Shown here: positions 22,103-32,654 of the stretch, in pieces
How positions within the stretch are numbered: the first letter of the stretch is position 1
Layout of the letters: each line of letters starts with the position of its first letter
Assembly: GCA_011033025.1 (NCBI GenBank)
Contig: WFMF01000142.1
Location: 349,116-413,115, forward strand
Direction: 5' to 3'
Source: Beroe forskalii
Lineage: Eukaryota > Ctenophora > Nuda > Beroida > Beroidae
DNA: 64,000 bases
Program-made: the position numbers and the translations under genes
Notes under the pieces: model-generated
What the model was told of the DNA's origin: nothing
The model's input: the letters and a program-made list of their open reading frames with translations, nothing else
Database searches by the model: none

Positions 22103-22602
22103 ATAATATCGTTACACAACTCATAAGTGTGAAGTAACAGCATGTTTTCAACTCGGGCTGCGCCCTCGATGAAAACAAATCATTATTCAACTCAGCCTTC
22201 GGCTTCGGTGAATAATGCGATTTATGCAACTCGCTTCGCTCGTGGCATAAATCATGTTACTTCACACTTATTCGTTGAGTAACTCTATATTATATACTTA
22301 CTATAGACCATATAGCAACCATTGAACCATATAACAACCATTGAACCATAATATAATATCGTTACACAACTCATAAGTGTGAAGTAACAGCATGTTTTCA
22401 ACTCGGGCTGCGCCCTCGATGAAAACAAATCATTATTCAACTCAGCCTTCGGCTTCGGTGAATAATGCGATTTATGCAACTCGCTTCGCTCGTGGCATAA
22501 ATCATGTTACTTCACACTTATTCGTTGAGTAACTCTATATTATGTATATAATATAGACCATATAGCAACCATTGAACCATATAACAACCATTGAACCATA
22601 AT
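22103..22602 (+). repeat. Two tandem copies of a 250-bp palindrome-bearing unit
   Basis: ATAATATCGTTACACAACTC starts at 22103 and again at 22353, with near identity across 250 bp. Each unit holds inverted ends (CATAAGTGTGAAGTAACA with TGTTACTTCACACTTATTCG, 22111-22283 and 22361-22533) and three short internal hairpins (CTCGGGCTGCGCCCTCG, CAGCCTTCGGCTTCGG and CTCGCTTCGCTCG). It looks like a MITE-like element amplified in tandem. No ORF is credible. Confidence 0.85.
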
Positions 22603-22694
22603 ATAACGACCGCTAAATAGCATACTGTACTACGATAGTCGTCCAAGGCTGCACAATAGTATAATGTCCGTACGACGTCCATATTATATAGTTA

Positions 22695-23040
22695 CTAGCA
22701 GGCCCGTTGGGCCTGCATACACAGAGCTCACTCGGCGCTGCTACGCAGCACCTCGTTCGCAAATTTCAAACCCCGCAATTCAAATCAACTAAATTATTTT
22801 TACCGCATTAAAAAATTCTAATCACACCAAAAGTTATAAAGCTCCGAAATCAAAACAGCATTAAACCGTAAAGAACGCGCGCGATTAATCTGCACGTGCA
22901 GAATATCTGTATCCATAGCAACGGCGCGACTAAGCCCAGCTTAGCCTTTCTTTCTCTTGAAATTTTCTTGGCAGGCTCTAATTTAATTGTATACGGCGGC
23001 ACAAACATTATTCACGTGTGACTTTACTTTATATATAAGA
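22695..23040 (-). mobile_element. Helitron-like element 2 (non-autonomous)
   Basis: On the minus strand it starts TCTTATATATAAAGTAAAG and ends with the hairpin GCAGGCCCAACGGGCCTGC plus CTAG (plus strand CTAG at 22695-22698). It shares its subterminal CACGTGAATAATGTTTGTG word with element 1. The flanking host base is A at 22694. The T expected on the other side is at 23337, beyond element 3. Confidence 0.82.
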
Positions 23041-23336
23041 CTAGCAGGCCCGTTAGGCCATCTAATACACAGCTCACCCCGAGCTCGCAAATTTCAACCA
23101 ATACAATTCAAATTTAATAACAATTTTTACCGCATCAAAAAACTCCGATCCGTTCAAAAGTTATTAGAGATCGCGCAACGTAATCAAAAAACCTTTAACA
23201 GAAATGAGCGCGCGCGCAATCCGTTCTGCACGTGTCACCATGGTTACCCGCACAAATCGTAATGCGCGCGCGTTCCGAAGATGTTTCCGCCGTTACGTAC
23301 AAACAAAAAACAGAGGTTGCGAAATTATATAAGAGA
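23041..23336 (-). mobile_element. Helitron-like element 3, inserted at the 5' tip of element 2
   Basis: Its 3' CTAG (23041-23044) abuts the terminal A of element 2 (23040). The 3' hairpin is decayed (GCAGGCCCGTTAGGCC). The 5' end read on the minus strand is TCTCTTATATAATTTCGC. With A at 23040 and T at 23337 as the target dinucleotide, elements 2 and 3 form an end-to-end nest. Confidence 0.75.
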
Positions 23337-23362
23337 TATAAATAAATAAATAAATATATATA
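23337..23362. repeat. (ATAA)n/(TA)n microsatellite
   Basis: ATAAATAAATAAATAAATAT runs directly into TCTGTCTGTCC. It supplies the AT target of the next Helitron. Confidence 0.85.
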
Positions 23363-23658
23363 TCTGTCTGTCCGGTTTATGATTTCTGTCTGTCCGGTGG
23401 CTTATATATAGCCACAGATTTTTCTGACACCACTCAGTACCCAATCAAGCATGCCGATTGCCGATGATTGGAATGTTCATACCAGAGTACCAGTGACGTT
23501 TGACACCACCTGACATAAAGACATCACATAGAGGAGTAGGCACACCCGATTAAAATATGACCTCAACACTGATAAGAACTACAGTACTGCATTATACTGT
23601 ACGAATTGCTGAAGCGAAAAAATTGGGAACGATGGCCGGAGGCCATGGGTTCTGCTAG
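23363..23658 (+). mobile_element. Helitron-like element 4 (second family)
   Basis: The 5' end is TCTGTCTGTCCGG, repeated once after 24 bp. The 3' end has the hairpin ATGGCCGGAGGCCAT, then GGGTTCTG and CTAG (23655-23658), followed by T. Host A at 23362 and T at 23659 match the Helitron A|T target. It is 296 bp with no ORF. It contains a stretch near 23495-23515 (GTTTGACACCACC) faintly like the satellite spacer's GTTGACACCAC. Confidence 0.78.
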
Positions 23659-24174
23659 TATATTCAATTCAATCATCCGATCAAACAACTGAAATTAAAT
23701 TAAATGCGGCAAAGATGATCATCGCATAAGGACACGCATTTCAACGTACTTTAAGGTCCATAAAACCGTCAACAGCTTCAAAAATGATAAGTGTGATAAC
23801 ATATAAAATCAACACGATGACGTTATATCCGATATCGAGATTTAGAACGAATAGGAGTGTAGGTGAACCTGATTTAGAATAATTTAACTGCGGATTTCTT
23901 TGGGTGGGACGTATGGCGAAGAAGCCTCTTTTGGACCATTGCCACGGCTTCTGCAAGCGCGCAACGTTCGAAGAGAAAGATCTTGCGTGAGTTTTATAAT
24001 TCTATTCATAGATTCATGCGTGGACAGTACGTTCAATCCCACTAGCAAGCTCGTGCATTTATTGCATGGATCCCACTCGCAAATGTGCATTAACCGTATA
24101 TTACATGTAACATGATTCCTAAATTGCACGCCCGTGAAAATGCCAGTTATATTCTTCTTTACAGGGTGCTAAAG
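23659..24174. other. Low-copy non-coding stretch
   Basis: No gene or repeat is recognised. Opposed short ORFs near 23740-24130 overlap each other and carry no motif. Confidence 0.4.
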
Positions 24175-24620
24175 TCTTGACCCTTTTAATTTTTGATGAT
24201 TCGAAAAAATAACAGATATTTCGATTCTGTAAAAGTTTCTTTAAATATAACCAAGGAATGGATCCTGAGATTTTGAGGTTACTAGGACGTCCATAGTAAC
24301 CACACGAGTTCCCATAGCAACCGACCTAAAATTGAAGATTTTTTGCATTTTTGACATTTAGATCTAGGCCACATTTTCTGTTTGATTTCTCATCATTCAC
24401 AGAATGGAAATATCTATCCTGTATGATGACCAATCAGACAGTATATTTGGTCAGATTTAAATGTCAAATAAAATCTTCAATTTTTAGTTCGGTATATGAA
24501 CTCAATGTTATGGACGTCCTAACAACAAAATCTCAAGAATCCGTCATTCTTTGGTTATATTAAAAAACTTTTACACGAAATCTGTTGTATTTGAATGATC
24601 AAAAGTAAAAGTCAAGAGAC
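24175..24620. mobile_element. Degraded inverted-repeat element
   Basis: 24175-24370 pairs with 24440-24620 as diverged inverted repeats: CTTGAC at the tips, then GTAAAAGTTTCTTTAAATAT, AACCAAGGAATG, GGACGTCCATA and AAAATTGAAGATTTT in both arms. No target duplication or ORF can be seen. Confidence 0.65.
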
Positions 24621-25440
24621 AATTCTATAATAGTAGGAGTTATTTGAACGGGAGTGGAGATAAGAATTTTGAAAGATATACTCATTGTATCTATAATGAT
24701 TGTGAAATATAATTGAACAATTAATGAACTAAATATATGAAGTGTATTATTTTGTCTCTTAAAATTTGTTGCTGAACTTCTTTCATTTCAAATTAGCTAT
24801 ACCAGAACTGAACCAAAAAGAGAAAACTCAAAATTGCATCAGGGACCCTAAAGGCACGACAAGATTAAAACTCCTTGACAAAACTCCTTGACAAAGCTTC
24901 GTTTTGTCAAGGAAAAATTACAGAATGTTATTGTAATACGTTCTTTCAAAATGCCTCAGTGAGAACATTAATACTTAAGAGTCACGACTCACGTATCTTA
25001 AGAATTTAATGAAGAACTCCAACGGTCGCCATATTTAACTGAAGTACTGAAGAATCGGTCGCCATATACCTCGAATATTGATTTAATTTTGTTATGCCTT
25101 TCGGGACACCTGGATAGCTAGGTATGAAATGGGGCTATCAGTACTGGTCCGCTCTCCTGGTTGAGTTTCTGATAAAGACGAATAAATGTGAAAACTTTGA
25201 ATTATACGAATATGGTGACCTTTGTCCGTAGTCGAATTCGTACGTAAGTGTGGCAGCTTGTCGATTCTGCTATGCCCCATATTAAAATAGGCTGGTGTGC
25301 GTCATCAACGGACCATATTAAAATGTCATAATGACGCTATCTTGGCCGCTTATTCATCAAATGTGCATGAATTTCGTATATTATGGAACACGCGACTGTT
25401 CTCTTAGCAGCATTTCAGCGCGGGATTTGAGCGCGCACGT
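24621..25440. other. Non-coding stretch with a small hairpin
   Basis: 24873-24912 contains CCTTGACAAAAC ... GTTTTGTCAAGG, a 12-bp stem. GGTCGCCATAT occurs twice near 25024 and 25057. Nothing coding is seen. Confidence 0.45.
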
Positions 25441-25660
25441 GAGTTTTTATTGAAAAAAGTGATGCCCTGGAGTGAGCCTCCTCGGCCACGGGCATGGACG
25501 AAGAGGCTCACTTTTTTTTACATAAAAAAAGTGAGCCTAAAAAATTTTTTCATGTTTTTTTTTCTTGAAAAATTTTTTATAGTAAAAAAAGTGATCCTCC
25601 TCGGCCACGGGGTTGGACAAAGAGGATCAAAAAATTTTATATAAAAAATTTTTCAAGAAA
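25441..25660. repeat. A/T-block foldback repeat with GTGAGCCTCCTCGGCCAC
   Basis: AGTGAGCCTCCTCGGCCACG is followed by GAAGAGGCTCACT (hairpin), then AAAAAATTTTTT blocks, then a second GTGATCCTCCTCGGCCACGG copy. The same AAAAAATTTTTT plus GTGAGCCTGCTCGGCCACC arrangement reappears at 32535-32607, just beyond the LINE. Confidence 0.7.
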
Positions 25661-25742
25661 ACGGAATCACAGCCTTTCCGTTTGATTTCCGTTTGATTTC
25701 CGTTTTATTTTCCGTTTGATTTCGTTTGAACTGTTTCTAAGC

Positions 25743-26825
25743 ATGAATGTTGATACTAGTGATGTTCATGTTTTAGATAGTGTATTGAAGGTTAGAGATG
25801 TAAATGAAGTGAATGGATATACTTCAGATTGTGGTGATACTGGATTCTCACTGAAGAGACCATTGCAAAATACAGTTTAAGGTCACCCTCAGGAAGATCA
25901 CCAGCTGGTAAGAAAGCTGCTATTGATAAAGGCCAGTGTCCATGCCTGAGAGATGTTGCAGAATCATGCCTGATATTATGTCAATCATGTGATCAATGGT
26001 TTCACTGTTCGTGTGGGTTTAAAGGGTCTCAGGCAAGCTGGCATGGAACAAATTGTTGGTTGGAAATGTTTTGAATGTTTCAAACCCCAGTTTGCCAAAG
26101 AAAGGAAAAAAGATGTTGATTTTCGTGCTATTGTGAAAGAGGAGGTTGAACATGCCTGTTCTACCACAATAAAGGAGTTGGTGGTTGCTGCAACTCAAAG
26201 CAGTTGGTAATGCTACTAAAGGATTGGTTGAGCAAGTGTCCAGAAAAACAAATGAATCAGTAAAACTTTTGCAGAAGTGACAGTTGGAAAGTCACATGAA
26301 GTTCAGAAAAAGATGATAGAAGATGTTAAAAGAAGCAACCACGTCAACAGTAGTGATCAATGAGGTTTGTAGAAAGATGGACAACAACCAAAGTTGAACG
26401 TGAACGCAGAAAATGTAATGTGATCATAAATAAAATTCCAGAATTATCTCAAACCTCAACTGGCAAAAGAAAAATGATCATGACATGAAATACATTTGTG
26501 ACAACTTGGGAATTGACAGAAGAGACATTAAAGCATGTTTCCGAACTGGTTCAGTCATGAAAAATGCTGATGGCATTTCAACTCCTCGTCCATTAGTTGT
26601 TGTGATGGTTGATGTTGACACTGCTCAGTACTGGCATGATAATGGGAAAGGATATAGAGTAGAAGGCACTGACTTTTGGATCAATCCTGACCTATGTCGT
26701 GCTGATCGACATGCCCATTTTTTAGTGAGGGAGCAGCGAAGAAACTGCATGAAAGAATTCCTGGTCCATCAGAAATCATCCCAATCATAGAACAATCCTC
26801 TGATCATGTCAAGGACAAAAAGAAA
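25743..26825 (+). pseudogene. LINE ORF1 remnant: PHD finger plus RRM/C-terminal domain
   Basis: The frame opens at ATG 25743 and breaks at about 25877. A Cys/His cluster follows: CPCLRDVAESCLILCQSCDQ and WFHCSC, then in another frame WKCFECFK (25950-26090). This is the spacing of a PHD-type zinc finger, which several CR1-like ORF1 proteins carry. After more frame breaks, 26485-26788 encodes a basic tail with TDFWINPDLCRADRHAHF and VREQRR, typical of the nucleic-acid-binding half of such ORF1 proteins. ORF1 would bind the element RNA. At least three frame disruptions make it non-functional. Confidence 0.75.
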
Positions 26826-26879
26826 AGTAGACATCTGCTGAAAGTTTTCACACTAATGCATGCTGTCTAACAAACAAAA

Positions 26880-27820
26880 TGACAGAACTGAAACAGCTTC
26901 TCTTGATTGATAATTTTGATATCTTATGTGTTTCTGAGTCCCACTTCAATGAAAGCTTGAGCAGTGCTGAATTCGAGCTGCCAGGATATAACTCATATCG
27001 TGGGGACAGACTTCAAATTAGACAAAAGTTTGAATAGCAACCCTGTTAGTGAATGTGGAGGGTCTGTGATCTATGTCAAACAGAATATTGAAGTTGGAGA
27101 AATTTTCAAAAGCCTTGATTCAGTTGCAGTATCTTTAGATTGTGATTTGGGAAAAGTCTTAATAGGGTGTGTTTATAGATCACCTTCATTAAACAAACAA
27201 CAAGATTTTCAGCTACTCAGATTTATGAAAGATATTTTAAAGATGAGAAATACATAGCAAAGTTTTGTTATGGAGATTACAATCTTTCTCATGTTTCCTG
27301 GGTATCAGGAACAATTGTTGATAATGATTCTACCAATGAAACATTCTTAAGACAGAAGCGCTATCTGGATTTAGTTCATGAACTTGGGTTGTCATGGTTA
27401 CTAACCACTGAAACAACCCGTCGTCAACTAAATGCAACCACAGGTACTCTGCAAGAAAGTCTGCTAGACCAGTTATTCTTTACTGATGAAAGTCTTGTGA
27501 ATGAATTTAAGCTAGGTCCCCATCTTGGTAAAAGTGATCATGCCACTATAACAACAGAGCTAAATGTGTCACACCCTGCAAATCTTGAAGAAAATAAAGC
27601 CTCAAATGAAGAAAGAAGATGCTGGTCAAAAGTTGATGCTGAAGAGATCTTGAAATGGTCACAAGAACTTGAATGGGATTTTCAACAAGATGATTTTGAA
27701 GATATGTCTGTTAATGATATGTGGTCTGAAATTATGTATAATATAAATGTTTTAACTGACAAGGTTCCATTGCAAATGAATATGAACAATATTGATATAA
27801 ATTATAACACTCCTGGGTAA
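26880..27820 (+). pseudogene. LINE ORF2 remnant, APE-type endonuclease domain
   Basis: The sequence passes through DNFDILCVSESHFNES (catalytic Glu region), GGSVIYVKQNI, GCVYRSPS, GDYNLSHVSW (the GD(F/Y)N motif) and LLDQLFF with LGKSDH (the C-terminal SDH motif). These are the ordered motifs of the apurinic-like endonuclease of LINEs, which nicks target DNA for priming. Frameshifts occur near 27010 and 27258. It continues directly into the RT part. Confidence 0.8.
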
Positions 27821-28949
27821 ATAGATCAGTTAAAAGAGCAATTAGATATAAAAACAAAGCTTGGAATGTTTTTTGATGCATGTCCAACCATTGAAAATTG
27901 AGTATTGCTCTGGAGAAGCAACAAAATTTTGAAAAATTGGATTGTAATGCTAGAGTTAAATATGAAAAGAAAGTCACAAAGAATCTTAAGCATAATTCAC
28001 GTGCTTTCTTCTCATATTTGAGATCACAAAATAAAGTAAAAGATATTATAACAAATTTGGTAAGACCTGATGGCTCTCGTACTACTAATGATAAGGAGAC
28101 CGCTGAGTGTCTTGCTGATAATTTTAGTTCAGTTTTTGTTGAGGAGCCTCATGGTCCTTTGCCAAAAGATTGTTATAATAGTGAAAATATTAACAAATGT
28201 GAAGATATTGTGATTAACTTTGTTGATGTTTATAATGAATTGAGAAATCTTAATGTTTATAAGAGTTTTGGTCCTGATGGTGTACATCCCAAACTATTGA
28301 AATCGTTAGCTGAAAATGATAAATTTGTACAAGTAATAACAACATTGTTTAATAAATGTGCTAAAGAAGCTACAATCCCTGACATTTGGAAAGAAGCCAA
28401 CATTGTATCCTCCATAAAAAGAATTCTAGAAATGACCCTAATAATTATAGGCCTGTATCCCTCACTTGTATCTTATGTAAGGTTTATGAAAAGTTAGTCA
28501 GAGACCATATTTTGAATTTTGTTGAAAGTAACATAACAACTGATCAACATGGTTTTATTCTAAGAAATCTTGCTTATCAAATTTGTTGGAGACTGTGGAT
28601 ACTGTGATTGATTTACTTGATAATGGATTGCCGGTAGATGTACTCTTTTTTGATTTCATGAAGGCCTTTGACACAGTTCCCCACTATAGACTTTTTGTTA
28701 AATTAGAAAACTATGGTATTAGTGGTAACACATTATCAATCATTCAGAATTTTCTTACTGATAGAATTATGAAAACTGTAGTAAGGGGAGAATATTCTGA
28801 TCCTAAGTGTGTAAAATCTGGTGTTCCTCAAGGTTCAGTTTTAGGACCTTTATTGTTTGTTCTCTACATCAACGATTTACCTAATGGGATCAGAAATGTC
28901 TCTAAAATATTTGCTGATGATTTGAAGGTTGTTGTTAATGCTGCTGACT
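27821..28949 (+). pseudogene. LINE ORF2 remnant, reverse transcriptase, N-terminal part
   Basis: Visible RT motifs are KSFGPDGVHPKLLK, NNYRPVSLTCILCKVYEKL, DVLFFDFMKAFDTVPH (motif A with catalytic Asp), SGVPQGSVLGPLLFVLYIND (motif B) and IFADDLKV (motif C, catalytic Asp pair intact). Frames switch near 28420 and 28585. The domain is cut at 28949 by the TIR element and continues at 31217. Confidence 0.88.
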
Positions 28950-31211
28950 GGTCAAAGAGAAGTTCGACTTGCCCTTTTTTGAGAATTTTATATGGTTAAC
29001 TAAACAAGCTACTGCTTGCCCCTGTAACAACTCACACATTTCATACATATCAAGACTGGGTAGTATAAGGTTTGGTAACATATTGTCAAAATAACGGAGT
29101 CAAACCCTGTAACATGTGCTGAAATATTCAAGTTTGAAAAAAGCATTCAATGTTACAGGTGCACGAGTTACAGGTTCGATTTCAGCAGCCCAGATCTATT
29201 TTCCTGAGTTCGTTAGGATTATGCAACTTTTTTAGACTGGGTAGTATAGGAATAATCTTTTAAAAGCTGATTTGTGATACATGTGGCAAATTATTATCAC
29301 TCTGTTACAGGTGGATTAAAAGGCCATGTTGAAAATCAAATGCTAAAAATATGATATTTTGCCGCACCCAACATATAACTAATTGAGCTAGAGGGTTGAA
29401 ACTTGCCAAATTGTTGATTTTTGTTACGTTTGAAGTGTCAATTCCAAAACTTTGTTCCTAACACCACTGTTACAGGTGCAGAAACCTTTCAAAAATGCCA
29501 ATTATTTCAATCCTTAAATATTGGCTAGTAAACATTAATTGCCCAGTGTCATCCATTTATAGCAGATTTCCAACCAAACACATGTAATTGCATGAAAAAC
29601 CGACTGTTGCAGGTTAATAACCTTGTTACAGGTGCTGAGGCTTCTTCATAGTTCCTCTTAGAATGCCTTTATTTCTGCCCCTGTAACAAATGTGAACAAA
29701 GCCAAAATTATCACACACTGTGCAGAAGGCTTTGTCTAATTGTCTTTAGCAATATTTTCGATTATAAACTTTGTTACAGGTGTAAATCATTTGTTTAAAG
29801 TTCGTGCAAATAATCCATTTGAGATTTTGCTTTCTTAATTGGAAAATTGGCAATCAAGGGATCAATTATAACAAAACTATCATGCAATTCACATGCCTAT
29901 TACGTCGTTCTGATGTTACAGGTGGTTAATGAATCCAAAAACCGTGTTACAGGTGCCAAAAACATCGATAATATGAGGAATTTGTTTGTCTCCTGTAACA
30001 CTGTTCCAATATCTAAGAACTAACTAGGCTGTATTGAGTCATTATCTATCTAGGTCAATGTAACCACGATTTTAGCCACCCCTAACCTCTGTTACAGGTG
30101 CAAATGCCAAAGTTTCCATCGCAGGTGACGTTGATGATTTTTTATTACCATATACTAGGGTGTTCTATTCTTCCCATGACCTTGAGTAATATGTTTGTTA
30201 GGTCAGTAGAACACCTGTAACATGGGTTTTCAACAATATATAGCATGATTAACACGATATCTAATGATAATAAGGATGGATTTTTAATTATAAAAACATA
30301 GCTATATGTAGAAACAATGTCTTAACATCACTGGTCAAAATGAATGTCTAATGCTCTAATGATTTTTTGCCAAATTTCGCACCTGTAACAAGGTTTTTTA
30401 CTCATAGAATGTTTTTGTAGTAATTAGTTGTCAGAACTAAGTTAATTATCAGCTTTTGACATTGTTTAAGCCACTTTAAAGAGGTGTTTTACTTACTCTA
30501 AATGTGTTAAAGAAATTTCACACAGCACCTGTAACAGGGGTTGGGAATGGTTCTTGATACTGTTACTCACTTCATAGCTGTACAGAGTGCACATCTACCA
30601 AGTGGTTTCATCAAAATAACCTTTCAAGCTATCTTTAATAATGGTAGGGGAATTTAAGGGGGTTATCAGGCACCTGTAACAAGGGTTTTGGGCATCGCCT
30701 TTTACTTTAATTAACAAATACTATATAAATGACAATAAATCAAATGTTTTTGAGTAGAGAAAGTCTTCATGTATGTTACTATATTAAATTTAAGTCAATT
30801 TATTGGTAAATTACGAAATTTATTGCCAAATTAAGGAATTTTACATAAATTGCTGCACCCAAGTTACAGGAGTGTGACTAAAATCAATTATCTCATCCTA
30901 ATTATTCAATCCAATGACTCTACAATACTCAAAACCATAATTTATAACATGAAATCAAATATCGTAGGTGTTACGGGTGATTCTAATGCACTATCTGGAG
31001 TGAGCTGTTCCACCTGTAACAGAGGGTTTCATATCACCACACTGACTATAGACCATCCATGATCCATCAAGTAATTAACTACATACCTACTGGTTTAATT
31101 CCGTATGTTTCAGTACACTAGTGACCCTGTAACATTGAATTTATAGTGATATGGTGTGAAAAAACAGGACTCATTTGCAGAGATAGGGGCAAGTCGAACT
31201 TCTCTTTGACC
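28950..31211. mobile_element. 2,262-bp non-autonomous TIR transposon inside the LINE
   Basis: The perfect 25-bp terminal inverted repeats are 28950-28974 (starting GGTCAAAGAG, ending CTTGCCC) and 31187-31211. The 5-bp sequence TGACT lies on both sides (28945-28949 and 31212-31216), a target duplication. With the element and one TGACT ignored, the LINE reading frame runs on without interruption. The interior has no credible ORF but has about 20 copies of GTTACAGGT or its complement. A 5-bp duplication with GG termini does not let me assign a superfamily. Confidence 0.9.
29021..31134. repeat. Array of GTTACAGGT / ACCTGTAAC motifs at ~150-bp spacing
   Basis: Forward (TGTTACAGGTG type) at about 29151, 29168, 29303, 29469, 29624, 29772, 29914, 29945, 30090 and 30863. 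Reverse (CACCTGTAACA type) at about 29021, 29106, 29680, 29992, 30214, 30382, 30528, 30673, 31013 and 31126. From 29151 to 30673 successive main sites are about 125-175 bp apart. Sequence between motifs is not conserved. The motif could be a transposase-binding site, but that is inference. Confidence 0.8.
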
Positions 31212-31216
31212 TGACT

Positions 31217-32042
31217 ATAAAATCACTAATGATGATTTGAAGTCATTAGAATGCTGGGAAGCAACTTGGCTTTTGAAACTTAATATTGATAAATGTAAAG
31301 TGATGCATATAAGCATGAATAGTAACCCAAGAAATAAATATGTATTGGATGGTGTAGTATTACAGGAAACGTGTACTGAAAGGGACTTAGGTGTAATGGT
31401 AAAGAATGACCTACAATGGGATTGCAATATTAGTAAATGTATAAAAGATGCTAATAGATCAATAGCTTGGATTAGCAGAAATGTTATAGATAAAGACATT
31501 GATATAATGTTGCGAATTTATAAGGCAATTATTAGACCTAAACTAGAATACTGTGTTCAAATTTGGAGTCCACCGCTCACCATGGGAATTGGGGTACCAT
31601 CTTGGAGCTGGAAGGAGTCCAGCGTCGTTTCACTAGACTTATTAATGGCATAGGTACACTTCCTTACAGTGAGCGGTTGGACAGGCTAAAATTAACAACA
31701 TTAGCCGAAATTCATGAAAGGAGAATAAGAGGAGATCTCCTAGAAACATTTAAAGTTGTTAATAATAAGGTCCAGTATGGTCAGAACTTGTTTAAACTAG
31801 GAAGAAGTAGAAGAAATCTATTGATGAGAACAAACTCAGGTGTAAATTTGTCAAAAGATGCAGTTAGCAGATTGAATGATAATTTTATTTCAGTGAGAGT
31901 TAGATCTTATTGGAATAATCTGCCTAAATCTGTGAGAGAAGCTTCTGATGTTAACCACTTTGAAACTAGTTTGGAGTACTATAAAAGGAAACTGATACCC
32001 TTTGTCATGACAATTTCTGGCATATTTCTTCATTGGTATTAG
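31217..32042 (+). pseudogene. LINE ORF2 remnant, RT thumb and C-terminal region
   Basis: It resumes with DDLKSLECWEATWLLKLNID (post-catalytic region), then RPKLEYCVQIWSP. After a frameshift near 31575 come LEGVQRRFTRLI, LPYSERLDRLKL and ERRIRGDLLETFK. These are the conserved C-terminal motifs of CR1/Jockey-clade ORF2. The reading stops at 32041. Confidence 0.85.
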
Positions 32043-32534
32043 AAAAAATAGAAGGAGCAATTATTTGACAAATAAGGTGAAATTTAATGAGTATTTAAGA
32101 AGTAACCCATATGTAGCTAAAGAAAAGGAATAAATATTAGTTATTGATTGGAAAGCTTGTTATGTTGTTTTTACTTTTTATAGGTGCAATAATGTAATTC
32201 TTTAAGTTATTACTCAACTTAAATTATTTGATAATTCATAATTGACAGAAGTTACCTTTTATCACACTGTGTATGTATATTTTGGTTTTTGATGTTTTAT
32301 TTATTTTCATGGTTATCACAGGGTCTGCATGAGGTTTTTTTAATTCACTATCTCATAAAACTATCAACAGTTCTAGATTAATTCTGTTATTTGTTTTTTA
32401 AATGTTCTTGAAAATTGAATAAATGGACACCTGGGTTAAAAGGTGTGTTTTTTAGTGGAAGCTAATGTTTTGATATAATGAAAGGAAGCGTGATGGTTTA
32501 ATACCATAATCTATTCTATTTCTATTTCTATTAG
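32043..32534 (+). other. LINE 3' untranslated region and tail
   Basis: AT-rich sequence ending in CTATTCTATTTCTATTTCTATT, a short tandem tail as in CR1-like elements. Confidence 0.6.
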
Positions 32535-32607
32535 AAAAATTTTTTATAAAAAAATTTTTTATGAAAAATTTTTTATGTGAAAAAAAGTGAGCCTGCTCGG
32601 CCACCGT
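32535..32607. repeat. A/T-block repeat right of the LINE
   Basis: Three AAATTTTTT-type blocks followed by AAAAAAAGTGAGCCTGCTCGG match the repeat at 25441-25660. Confidence 0.65.
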
Positions 32608-32654
32608 AGTAGTTTGAGAAGTAGATTCATGAGTCTGTGGGTTTGAATGTAGCA

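Larger units (their letters stand above)
25660..32533 (+). mobile_element. Non-LTR retrotransposon (CR1/L2/Jockey-type LINE), decayed and interrupted
   Basis: In order the element has TTTCCGTTTGA repeats at the 5' side, ORF1 with PHD finger and RRM-like part, APE endonuclease, reverse transcriptase with a split catalytic domain, a C-terminal region and a 3' tail ending in (TTTCTA)n-like repeats near 32510-32533. Many frameshifts and stops show it is inactive. A separate TIR element occupies 28950-31211. The exact 5' end is uncertain. CR1/L2 relatives typically end in short tandem repeats rather than poly(A), which fits the tail. Confidence 0.85.

Noticed and set aside
22987-23262. 91-codon ORF
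   Set aside because: It spans the boundary between two Helitron-like elements and has no domain.
25450-25644. 64-codon ORF rich in Lys/Phe
   Set aside because: It reads through AAAAAATTTTTT blocks of a foldback repeat.
28950-31211. Spliceosomal intron in the LINE RT
   Set aside because: The ends are inverted repeats with a 5-bp target duplication, not GT...AG splice sites.
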